DNA from: Granulicella sp.
Lineage (GTDB): Bacteria > Acidobacteriota > Terriglobia > Terriglobales > Acidobacteriaceae
Direction: 5' to 3'
DNA: 42,436 nucleotides
Assembly (NCBI GenBank): GCA_003142235.1
Contig: PLOU01000157.1
Span: 6,749-49,184 of the forward strand
Position 1 is the stretch's first letter; each line of letters starts with the position of its first letter. Both the position numbers and the translations under genes were made by a program. Under the pieces are notes generated by a model that saw only the letters and a list, made by a program, of their open reading frames with translations, did not search any database and was not told where the DNA came from. Positions 8,857 through 21,900 of the stretch are shown here, in pieces.

Positions 8857-10050
8857 TTACTCGGAATAATGATAAGTACGGACTTGAAATTTCTTCCTAT
8901 GCTTCAACCCTCGGCTCAGCAAAATACATGGAACAACAACCATGGTACTGCATACAAGCCATCGCGAAGATCCCGCAGGCATGAAATGCCAGATGCCGGC
9001 GGTAAGGAGATTGAGCAGCGTCATGGGGAGCATGAACTCCCATGCCAGGTTCATCAGTTGGTCCATGCGCAGGCGGGGAAGCGTCCCGCGAATCCAGATG
9101 AAGACGGAGATGATGGCGAGTAGTTTTGCGAAGAACCAGACGTAGGATGGAACCCATGTCAAAAAGGAGAAGGGCGCGGACCAACCACCGAGGAAGAGCG
9201 TGATTGCCATTCCGCTGGTGGCAAACATGCCAATATATTCCCCCAGGAAGAAGAGGGCGAACTTAAAGCCTGAGTATTCCGTATAGTAGCCGGCGATGAT
9301 CTCGGACTCGCCTTCGGGCAGATCGAAGGGCGAGCGGTTGGATTCGGCTGTTGCGGCTACCATGAAAAGAACAAATCCGGCGAATCCCCAGGGCGTGAAG
9401 ACGAACCAGTGCGGCCAGATTCCGGAATATGTGGCCTGCATGTTGACGATGGAAACCGTAGAGAGCGATCCGGCCTGCATGATGACAACGATGGAGGCCA
9501 GAACCAGAGGCACTTCATAGCTAATCATCTGCGCGATGGCGCGCATGGCACCGAGCAGGGTGTACTTACTTCGGCTGGACCAGCCGGCCATGAAGACGGC
9601 CAGTTCCATCATGGAGCCGATGGCGAAGAAGAAGAGCACTCCGGCGTTGAGGTTGACGAGCACCATGTTGCGGCCGATGGGGAGAACCGCATAGTCCATA
9701 AAGGACGCGGTGACCAGAAGGACCGGCGCCAGAAAATGCACCGCGTGGTCCGCGGTGATGGGGACGATGTCTTCCTTGGTGAGCGACTTCACTCCGTCGG
9801 CGATGGGTTGCAGCATTCCAAAAGGACCGACGCGGTTTGGGCCATAGCGGTTCTGCATTCTTCCCAGCCCCTTGCGCTCGAGCCAGGTCGTGAGTGCGAA
9901 CAACGTGGCGAAGACGATAATGATGGCCGCAACCGACAGGATGGCCGAGCAGAGCGGTTGAAGGGCGGCGGGGAGATAGCTCAGCAGCCAGTGTGCGGCG
10001 AGGACGAAGATCTGATCGAGTTCTTGCGCTAACTGAGCGAGGTGGGTCAT
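8857..10050 (-). CDS. nuoH: NADH-quinone oxidoreductase subunit H
   Basis: WLERKGLGRMQNRYGPNRVGPFGMLQPIADGVKSLTKEDIVP; AESNRSPFDLPEGESEIIAGYYTEYSGFKFALFFLGEY. Confidence 0.97.
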   Translation of the reverse strand: MTHLAQLAQELDQIFVLAAHWLLSYLPAALQPLCSAILSVAAIIIVFATLFALTTWLERKGLGRMQNRYGPNRVGPFGMLQPIADGVKSLTKEDIVPITADHAVHFLAPVLLVTASFMDYAVLPIGRNMVLVNLNAGVLFFFAIGSMMELAVFMAGWSSRSKYTLLGAMRAIAQMISYEVPLVLASIVVIMQAGSLSTVSIVNMQATYSGIWPHWFVFTPWGFAGFVLFMVAATAESNRSPFDLPEGESEIIAGYYTEYSGFKFALFFLGEYIGMFATSGMAITLFLGGWSAPFSFLTWVPSYVWFFAKLLAIISVFIWIRGTLPRLRMDQLMNLAWEFMLPMTLLNLLTAGIWHFMPAGSSRWLVCSTMVVVPCILLSRGLKHRKKFQVRTYHYSE

Positions 10051-10667
10051 CGTGGTTCACCGCTGGCGGGTTGCACCGCTGTTGTAGTAAGCCTGGCCTC
10101 CGCGGCGGCCTTTGCCTCCGCAGCCGACTTCGCCTTTGCTTTCTGCCTGGCCCGCTCCTCGGCGAGTCGCGCATCCACGGCGGTCGCCTCGGTGGGATGA
10201 ATCTTGCGGTAATAATCGTTTGATTTGGACAGCCGCTGCTTGTTGAGCAGCAGACCGGCGAAGCGGTCGTCCGTGCTCAGGTTGTAGTCCACGTTCATCT
10301 TGATGGCATCGAACGGGCAGACCTCGACGCAGATCTGACAGCTCATGCAGACGGAGATGTCGATATTGAAGACCGCGGGGTAGAACTGCGGTTTGCCGTT
10401 GGCATCCGGTTTCTTGTCCTTGCTCTTCTCGATGAAGATGCACTTTGGCGGGCACTCTTTTTCGCAGATCTGGCAGGCCACGCAGCGCATCCCCTGCTGC
10501 CAGTCCGCGCCATCGTAGACCAGAAACGGGAAGTCGCGCGCAGCCTCGATCTGTAGCTCGCGTTCCTCGGGATACTGGACCGTGGTCAGACGGTCTTTGC
10601 TGACGAAGCTGCCGAAGAAATTCCGCGCCGTCTCCGCCATTCCCTTCAGGATGCCTTCACCAACCAT
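10047..10667 (-). CDS. nuoI: NADH-quinone oxidoreductase subunit I, 2x[4Fe-4S], with Ala/Lys-rich C-terminal tail
   Basis: CVACQICEKECPPKCIFIE and CMSCQICVEVCPFDAIKM; 4-bp overlap with nuoH. Confidence 0.95.
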   Translation of the reverse strand: MVGEGILKGMAETARNFFGSFVSKDRLTTVQYPEERELQIEAARDFPFLVYDGADWQQGMRCVACQICEKECPPKCIFIEKSKDKKPDANGKPQFYPAVFNIDISVCMSCQICVEVCPFDAIKMNVDYNLSTDDRFAGLLLNKQRLSKSNDYYRKIHPTEATAVDARLAEERARQKAKAKSAAEAKAAAEARLTTTAVQPASGEPR

Positions 10668-10693
10668 GGCGGGCCTCCGCGAGGTTGACCTCA

Positions 10694-10780
10694 GGGGCTA
10701 AAGCCCCGCGGGCGGGGAGCGTGTGTTGCAGCACCCGTTCGACTTCGCTCAGGGCAGGCTCTGAAGACGTGCCCTTAAGC
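10694..10780. repeat. Repeat elements in nuoD-nuoI gap
   Basis: GGGGCTAAAGCCCC (10694-10707) followed by GTTCGACTTCGCTCAGGGCAGG, related to the CTTCGACTxCGCTCAG repeat seen elsewhere in the operon. Confidence 0.6.
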
Positions 10781-10859
10781 AAGACCAATGCGTGTGAGAA
10801 TCTGCGCCGCAGGGCGAAGTTGACGGCGGTGTGTTTCATGGTTTTGTGCATGGCGGCCC

Positions 10860-12020
10860 TCATCGATCTACCTCGCCCAGCACAATGTCAATGCTACCCA
10901 GAATGGCCACGATGTCCGCCACATTCCGCCCCACGCAAAGGTCTTCCAGCACCGTCAGGTTGATGAGGCTGGGCGGACGCACGCGATAGCGGTACGGGTT
11001 GGGCGAGCCATCGCTGACGAGATAGAAGCCAAGCTCGCCCTTGGGCGCTTCAATCCTTCCATAGGCCTCACCCGGCTTGGGGCGGAAGCCGCGAATCTTC
11101 ATCTTGGGATCGACGATCGGCCCGCTGGGAATATCGCGCATGGCCTGCTCCAGAATGCTCACCGACTCGCGCATCTCCAGCAGGCGGACCATAAAGCGGT
11201 CGTAGACATCTCCGTGGCTGCCCAGCGGCACGCGGAAGGTAAAGCGATCGTAGATGCTGTAGCGGTCCACCTTGCGAATGTCGTAGTCCACGCCGCTGGC
11301 GCGCGCCATCGGCCCGCTGATGCCCGCGCTGACGGCCAACTCCCGCGACAGCACACCGACGTCCTGCGTGCGGTCCATCAGAATCTCATTGCTCACCAGC
11401 AGTTGTTCGTACTCATCCAGAAAGCGCGGGAAGTCCGCGACGACTTTCTTCGCCTGATCGAGCCAGCCGGCGGGCAGGTCCACGCGGCAGCCGCCGAAGC
11501 GCATGTAGTTGCACATCATGCGCGCGCCGGTGAGCGACTCGAAGAGGTCGAGGATTTTTTCGCGCTCGCGGAAGGCGTACATCAGCGGCGTTCCGCTGGA
11601 CCCCATGTCCTGCATCAGAAACCCGATGAGGCATGCGTGGTTCTGCAGACGGGTCAGTTCGCCGGTGATGACGCGCAGGTATTCGGCTCGCTCCGGCACC
11701 TGGATGCCCGCCAGTTTTTCCACCGCCAGCGCGTAGGCCCAGTTGTTGGTAATGGAACACATGTAATCGAGCCGGTCGGTGTAGGGCATCGAACCGAGGT
11801 AGGTCTCGCTCTCGGCGATTTTTTCGTGGTTGCGATGCAGGTATCCGAAGACCGGCTTGAGCCGGACGACGCGTTCGCCGTCGAGCACGACCTTCATGCG
11901 GAAGACGCCGTGCGTGGAGGGATGTTGCGGCCCCATCGAGAGCTCCAGCAACTGCTCTTTGCCGGGTCCGTCCGTCGGCTGCAGATCGAAGTGCGCAGTA
12001 GGATGGGTGGCTGTGCTCAT
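10860..12020 (-). CDS. nuoD: NADH-quinone oxidoreductase subunit D
   Basis: [25 protein letters not shown]...[13 protein letters not shown]-terminal [12 protein letters not shown]. Confidence 0.97.
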   Translation of the reverse strand: MSTATHPTAHFDLQPTDGPGKEQLLELSMGPQHPSTHGVFRMKVVLDGERVVRLKPVFGYLHRNHEKIAESETYLGSMPYTDRLDYMCSITNNWAYALAVEKLAGIQVPERAEYLRVITGELTRLQNHACLIGFLMQDMGSSGTPLMYAFREREKILDLFESLTGARMMCNYMRFGGCRVDLPAGWLDQAKKVVADFPRFLDEYEQLLVSNEILMDRTQDVGVLSRELAVSAGISGPMARASGVDYDIRKVDRYSIYDRFTFRVPLGSHGDVYDRFMVRLLEMRESVSILEQAMRDIPSGPIVDPKMKIRGFRPKPGEAYGRIEAPKGELGFYLVSDGSPNPYRYRVRPPSLINLTVLEDLCVGRNVADIVAILGSIDIVLGEVDR

Positions 12021-12673
12021 CTCTCCCCCGCTTCGCCTGGATGTTCTTCATCCGCTTCGCTGCGATGCTGCTGCGCGCGTCGCAGCACTTCGTCGTGCGC
12101 GGTCGGCTCATATTCGTAGTCGTCCGGATCGACGTAGTCCCTGCGCATCGGATGGTCCGTGAAGTCGGGCCACATCAGCAGGCGGCGCAGGTCGGGGTGT
12201 CCGTCGAAGACGACTCCGAAGAGGTCGAATATCTCGCGCTCCTGAAGCTCCGCGCTGCGCCAGACGGGAGTAAGCGAGGGGAGATGGACGTTGGCGTCGC
12301 GGTCGATGGTGCTCATGCGCAGCGAAATGGGGCCATGCTTCTTTTCCACCGAGAAGAGGTGATAGACCACTTCGAGAGTACCGGGCAGCGCGGTCTTCCG
12401 TACCTCTTCGACCTCCTGCTCCACCCCGTCCACCAGTTTGCGGACCTTCACCTTCTGCGAGACTTCCCTGGACGGCCAGTCGATGCCAGTCACGTTGGAG
12501 CAGAAGTCGAAGCGCAGGTCTTCTGCGTCGCGCAGATATACGGCGACGGCGACCGCGTGCTCCGCGCCGGTGCGCAGCGAGTGCTGGCCCGACGGGCTGG
12601 GGTTGGCAACCAGCTCCAGCCGGCAGCCGGGAACGTTTGCCTCGATCTCGGATTTAATGGCTTCCAGATTCAT
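12017..12673 (-). CDS. nuoC: NADH-quinone oxidoreductase subunit C
   Basis: [43 protein letters not shown]; start at [10 protein letters not shown] preferred over longer ORF. Confidence 0.92.
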   Translation of the reverse strand: MNLEAIKSEIEANVPGCRLELVANPSPSGQHSLRTGAEHAVAVAVYLRDAEDLRFDFCSNVTGIDWPSREVSQKVKVRKLVDGVEQEVEEVRKTALPGTLEVVYHLFSVEKKHGPISLRMSTIDRDANVHLPSLTPVWRSAELQEREIFDLFGVVFDGHPDLRRLLMWPDFTDHPMRRDYVDPDDYEYEPTAHDEVLRRAQQHRSEADEEHPGEAGER

Positions 12674-13316
12674 CCGTGCCTGCCTGCGAGATCTGTACCA
12701 GGGGCGCCTTCCACAGATTGGGGTTCTTGGTTGGTTCCAGATCGTGCGCGCCATACCGGGGAACGACGAACTCACTCGGCTCGCCGGCGTTCAGATGGCG
12801 CGGCCTCTTCTCCCCGGTCAATGTTTGTTCGTCGATCTTCTTCTGCAGTTCCATGAATGCATCCAGTAGCGCCTCGGGACGCGGCGGGCAGCCGGGAATG
12901 TATATATCCACGGGGATGAAGCGGTCAATCCCCTTCAGCACGTTGTAACCCTGCTTGAACGGACCGCCGGAGATGGCGCACGCGCCCATCGAGATCACGT
13001 ACTTCGGCTCCGGCATCTGGTTGTACAGCCGCACCACCAGCGGAGCCATTTTTTTGGTCACGGTTCCGGCCACAATCATCAGGTCCGCCTGCCGCGGAGA
13101 CGGTCGGAAGACCTCCGCGCCGAAGCGGGCCATATCGTAGCGCGCCATGGTGGTGGCGATCATCTCGATGGCGCAGCAGGCCAGGCCGAAGTTCAACGGC
13201 CAAATGGAGTTGGTGCGCCCCCAGTTGTAGAGATTCTGCAGGGTAGTGGTGAAGATCCCCTGCTTGCTCAGCTCGTTCTTTAGTTTTTCATCCACCCCTG
13301 AAGTCCTTGGTTGCAT
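12654..13316 (-). CDS. nuoB: NADH-quinone oxidoreductase subunit B
   Basis: [49 protein letters not shown]...[10 protein letters not shown]...[15 protein letters not shown]. Confidence 0.96.
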   Translation of the reverse strand: MQPRTSGVDEKLKNELSKQGIFTTTLQNLYNWGRTNSIWPLNFGLACCAIEMIATTMARYDMARFGAEVFRPSPRQADLMIVAGTVTKKMAPLVVRLYNQMPEPKYVISMGACAISGGPFKQGYNVLKGIDRFIPVDIYIPGCPPRPEALLDAFMELQKKIDEQTLTGEKRPRHLNAGEPSEFVVPRYGAHDLEPTKNPNLWKAPLVQISQAGTDESGSH

Positions 13317-13365
13317 CTCGAATCGGTGAGAGCCTGTTGAATTGCTGGTATAGATTGTCGCGCAT

Positions 13366-13582
13366 CCTGCGAAATACGGAGATTCTGGCTACGCCAGAAT
13401 GACAACTCTTGTACTGCTTCGCTCAGGCCAGAAGACGGCAAGAACAAACAAAGACGAAATACGGGGATTCTTCCCCTTCGACTGCGCTCAGGGGCAGACT
13501 GACAACTCTTGTACTGCTTCGCTCAGACTGACAACTCTTGTACTGCTTCGCTCAGAATGACAACTCAGAATGACAACTCTTG
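13366..13582. repeat. Cluster of palindromic and tandem repeats in nuoA-nuoB gap
   Basis: Perfect hairpin ATTCTGGC-TAC-GCCAGAAT (13382-13400); CCCCTTCGACTGCGCTCAGGGG; GACAACTCTTGTACTGCTTCGCTCAG at 13401-13426, 13501-13526 and 13530-13555, the last two in tandem with 29-bp period. Confidence 0.8.
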
Positions 13583-13595
13583 GGGTGAAGAGGCG

Positions 13596-13967
13596 CTATG
13601 TCCAGACCAGGATGTTCTTCTGATAGGCCCAGACAAGCCCTTCCACCAGCAGGAGCAGGAAGACCAGCATGGCGAGGGATTCCGCCGCCCCGAATCTGCT
13701 GAATGCCACCGCGAACGGAAGCAGGAAGACCGCCTCGACATCGAAGACGAGAAAGATGATTCCATAGAGGTAGTAGCCTGGTTTGAACTGGATCCAAGCG
13801 TCGCCGACCGATTCGAGCCCGCACTCGTAGATGGCATTCTTGCTCGGCCCTGGCTTGTGCGGGGAGAAGAACCTGGCCCACAGCCAAGCTAGCAGCAGCG
13901 TCGACAGGGCGAACGCCACGGCCGCCAGCAACAGCACAATGACGGGCAGATAGGGGCTGTTCGTCAT
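13596..13967 (-). CDS. nuoA: NADH-quinone oxidoreductase subunit A
   Basis: 123 aa; KNAIYECGLESVGDAWIQFKPGYYLYGIIFLVFDVEAVFLLPFAVAF. Confidence 0.95.
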   Translation of the reverse strand: MTNSPYLPVIVLLLAAVAFALSTLLLAWLWARFFSPHKPGPSKNAIYECGLESVGDAWIQFKPGYYLYGIIFLVFDVEAVFLLPFAVAFSRFGAAESLAMLVFLLLLVEGLVWAYQKNILVWT

Positions 13968-14016
13968 GGATTTCTGGCCTCAGACTCCACTCTACCAGAC
14001 CCTCAAAGGTTAGTCT

Positions 14017-14032
14017 TGTGATCGGGCTCACT
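14017..14032. promoter_or_regulatory. Candidate CRP/FNR-superfamily operator in the divergent nuoA/nifJ promoter region
   Basis: TGTGATCGGGCTCACT matches TGTGA-N6-TCAC(A). Confidence 0.45.
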
Positions 14033-14090
14033 TCTTTCCCTATTCGCAGGGCGCAAAATGGGGTTCGGAAATGATATTGGAGGCAATAGA

Positions 14091-17719
<3,629 letters not shown>

Positions 17720-17723
<4 letters not shown>

Positions 17724-18727
17724 TCGACCTGACCACTGAATATCTTGGCCTGAAGCTGAAAAGCCCCATTCTGGTCTCTTCCTCGCCGCTGACCGACTCC
17801 CCGGAGAACATTCAGCGTCTGCAAGAGGCCGGCGCCGCCGCCGTTGTGCTGCCTTCTATCTTCGAGGAGCAACTCACGCTGGAGAGCAACGCGCTCGACA
17901 GCGACCTCTCGCGCGGCACGGAGTCGTTTGCCGAGTCGCTTAGCTACTTCCCCGCCTATGAGAGCTACCGGCAGGGACACGACGCCTACCTCAGCCACAT
18001 CCTCCGCGCCAAAGCCGTCGCCGGCATTCCCGTCCTCGCCAGCCTGAACGGCGCGACCGCCGGCGGATGGGTGAAGTTCGCCAAAGAGATAGAACAGGCC
18101 GGCGCGGACGCGCTCGAACTCAACACCTACTCGCTGCCCACCGACCCACGCGTTACCAGCGACCAGCTTGAAGAGGGAATTATCGAACTGGTTCGTCAGG
18201 TGAAGGCAAGCACGAAGATCCCAATTGCAGTGAAACTGTCGCCGCAGTACACCAGCATCCCGAACCTGGCTGCAAGGTTGGATAAGATCGGCGCCAATGC
18301 GCTGGTTCTCTTCAACCGGTTCTACCAGCCGGACTTCGACATCGAAAACCTCAACGTCACTCCCACGCTCACGCTCAGCCGTCCGGAGGAGCTGCTGCTG
18401 CGGCTGCACTGGACTGCAATCCTCTACGGCGATCTCAGCGCGGAGATTGCCGTCACCGGCGGCGTGCACAGCGCGGAAGACGTTCTGAAGGCCATCATGG
18501 CCGGCGGACAGGTCGCCATGCTCGCATCGGCGCTGCTGGCCAACGGCATCCCCTATCTGGCAACCATCCAGTCCGATCTGCTGCGCTGGATGGAGGAGCA
18601 CGAGTACCAGTCCATCCGCCAGATGCGCGGCAGCCTCAGCCGCCGTTCCGTGCCCGACGCCTCGCCCTTCGAACGCGGCAACTACATAAAGACCCTGAGC
18701 AGCTACACCTTGCGCAAGCCGGCATAG
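17720..18727 (+). CDS. Dihydroorotate dehydrogenase-like flavoprotein, translationally coupled to nifJ
   Basis: TIM-barrel DHOD-like sequence MIDLTTEYLGLKLKSPILVSSSPLTDS...; AEIAVTGGVHSAEDVLKAIMAGGQVAMLASALL; ATGA overlap with nifJ. Confidence 0.85.
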
Positions 18728-18763
18728 CAATCCGGTCCATTGGTCTCTCCCCGGTCGTACCAC

Positions 18764-18808
18764 CAGCCCTCCGCCGCACTTCGATTCATCGAATGCGGCG
18801 GGGGGCTG
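18764..18808. other. Long near-perfect hairpin downstream of DHOD-like gene
   Basis: CAGCCCTCCGCCGCA-C-TTCGAT-TC-ATCGAA-TGCGGCGGGGGGCTG: about 21 pairs, one bulge, one G-U pair; no T-tract follows. Confidence 0.7.
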
Positions 18809-18967
18809 ACGCGTTGCGGCAAACAGCCGAAGCGCGAAGCCCTGCACGGTTCGACGCAGGTCATTATCAGCGCAAACCGGGGATGAGCTGGCTGTTCCCC
18901 CTGCATCCAATGCAGTAGACCCGCTTTGCGAGCGATACTGGTAGTACCGAGCTGAGGCATCCGACAA

Positions 18968-21900
18968 ATGGAATTTCACATCTCCCGCGCCGTTCGCGAA
19001 GCAACCCAGGTCGATGACATGCTCTTCAGCACCACGGGCAACGTCGTCTTCGCCAATGTTGCGGCGAGCCGCAGGCTGGCCGAGGCGCTGAACCGGTCTC
19101 GCAAAGACGGGGCGCGCGGCGCGGACGCCGATCCGGCCGGCGCGATCAACGCCGGCGCGCTCTTTGCCATGGGACTGATCGACGAGCTGAGCCACGCGCT
19201 GGTCGACCAGTACCGCAAGCAGATCGACCCCACCGTACTGGCCGAAGCCGTCCGCTGGTTCGCCGAGCGCCTCAACTCCGACAAGTCCATGCCGGGCAAG
19301 CTGGAAGCTCTCCTGCTCACCTTCACCGAGCAGTTTCCAAATGCCGCCGTCTTCCGCGGCAAGCTCACCGCAAAGGAGTGGCTGCTCGGAGTGAGCGACG
19401 GCCGGCCCAACCGCGAGGCCGCGCTGGAAGAGCTGCTGATGTTGTGGATCGCCAACAGCAACCCCGCATTCAAACCGTTTCACGCGCTCTTCGCGGACAA
19501 GGGACTGAAGGAGCAGACGGTCTACGCCGACGTCACCGCGTCCTTTCCGGACTTCTTCAGCACGCGCCCGCCCATGGCGCCGGAGATCGGCAGCCTCTAC
19601 GACGCGCTGCGCGCTCCCATGCTAGCCTCGCCCGACTCTCTCACCGGCCAGCTCGACTTCATCCGCGAGCACTGGGCACCGTACCTCGGCGACGACATCA
19701 AGCGCATCCTGCTGGCCATCGACGTGCTGCGCGAGGAGGATGTCGCCATCTGGATGCGTTTCCATCCTCCCGGCCCCGACCAGTTCCGCCACGGGCCCTC
19801 CTGGGGCTCGATGGGATTTGAGGGCGATGAGTACATCGGCTTCGACGAACTGCGCCGTCGCCGTTACGCACACGACTATCAGGCCCCGCTCGACGAGTAC
19901 GAAAACTTCAGCGCCGACCAAGCCTGGATGCCCAACGTGGTGCTGATCGCCAAGAGCACCTACGTCTGGCTGGAGCAGCTCAGCAAGAAATATCAGCGCC
20001 ACATTCACAGGCTCGACCAGATTCCGGATGAGGAGCTGCAACTGCTGGCCTCGCGCGGCGTCACCGGCCTCTGGCTCATCGGCCTGTGGGAGCGCAGCAT
20101 TGCATCGCGCACCATTAAGCGCCTGCGCGGCCACGGCGATGCGGTCGCCTCCGCCTACTCGCTCAAGAGTTACGACATCGCCCAGGACCTGGGCGGCTGG
20201 GATGCCTACAACCACCTGAAGCACCGCGCCGCCGCCGTCGGCCTGCGCCTGGCCAGCGACATGGTACCCAACCACATGGGCATCGACTCGCCCTGGCTCA
20301 TCGAGCATCCCGACTGGTTCCTCCATCGCTGGGAGAGCCCCTTCCCGGCCTACAGCTTCAACGGGCCCGACCTCTCCAGCGACAGCCGCGTCGAGATCAA
20401 GATCGACGATCGCTACTACGACCAGTCCGACGCCGCCGTCGCCTTCCGTCTGCGCCACTACTCGAATGGTGAGACCCGCTACGTCTACCACGGCAACGAC
20501 GGCACCTCGTTTGCCTGGAACGACACCGCGCAGCTCGACTACTCCAAGGCCGAGGTGCGCGAGCATGTGATTCAGACCATCCTGCACGTCGCGCGACTAT
20601 TTCCCATCATCCGCTTCGACGCGGCCATGGTGCTGGCCAAACGCCACGTCCAGCGCCTCTGGTTTCCGCTTCCCGGTGCCGGCGGATCGATCCCGTCGCG
20701 CGCGGAGAACTCCATGTCGCAGGAGGAGTTCGACGCGCTGATGCCCAACGAATTCTGGCGCGAGGTGGTCGACCGCGTCGCCGCCGAGGTCCCCGGCACG
20801 CTTCTTCTCGCCGAGGCCTTCTGGCTGCTCGAGGGCTACTTCGTCCGCACCCTCGGAATGCATCGCGTCTACAACTCGGCCTTCATGAACATGCTGCGCG
20901 ACGAGGAGAACGCCAAGTACCGCTCCTACCTGAAGAAGACCATCGAGTTCGACCCCGATATTATGAAGCGCTACGTCAACTTCATGAGCAACCCCGACGA
21001 GCGCACCGCCATCGACCAGTTCGGCACCGGCGACAAGTACTTCGGCGTCTGCACCCTGCTTGCGACCCTTCCCGGCCTGCCCATGTTCGCCCACGGCCAG
21101 ATCGAGGGATTCACCGAGCGCTACGGCATGGAGTTCAAGCAGGCGATGCTGGACGAGTGGCCCAACGAGGGACTGGTGGCGCGCCACCAGCGAGAGATCG
21201 CTCCCCTGCTGGCCAAGCGATACATCTTCGCCGGCAGCTCCGAGTTCACGCTCTACGACTTCTGGAACGGCTACGGCAAAGTCGACGAGAACGTCTTTGC
21301 CTACTCCAACCGCTACGGCGGCGAGCGCTCACTGGTCCTCTACAACAACAAGTACGACGGTACGCGCGGGACGATTCATATCTCCGCGGCGTTCATGGAC
21401 AAGGCCACCGGCTCGCTGCGCCAGCGCAGCCTCTGCGACGGCCTCGGCCTGCCCACCGGCGAGTCGATGGTCCTGGCCTACCGCGACCGCAACGGCCTGG
21501 AGTACCTATGCCGCGCCAACGACCTGCACTGGAACGGACTTACCTTCGAACTGCGCGGCTTCCAGTGCGTTGTGCTGCTCGACTGGCACGCGCTCGAGCC
21601 CACCGCCAACTGGCCGTGGGACAGTCTCTGCGACTCGCTCAACGGCGCTGGCGTCCGCAGCGTCCACGAAGAGATGGTCAAGCTGCGCCTGCGTCCGCTG
21701 CACGACGCCCTGCGCGCCGCTGTCAGCCCCGCCAACGTCCGCGCACTCGCCGGCCTCGCCGCAGAGATCGCGCAGCAGGGAAGTGAATCCGCGCGTGAGC
21801 AGTCAGAGGCAGATCCGCGGCTGCGCGCCATCGCCGAAAAGGGCCAGCTCTTCTTCGACCGTCTCCTCGAACAGATCCCAGAAGAGAACCGCGCGCTGAT

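Noticed and set aside
10657-10863. 68-aa minus ORF in the nuoD-nuoI gap
   Set aside because: Most of it is translated repeat sequence (SSEPALSEVERVL); no ribosome site or homology seen, and overlaps both neighbours.
13366-13582. Possible CRISPR array from the repeated GACAACTCTTGTACTGCTTCGCTCAG
   Set aside because: Copies are adjacent with only ~3 bp between them or irregularly spaced; no unique spacers or cas genes.
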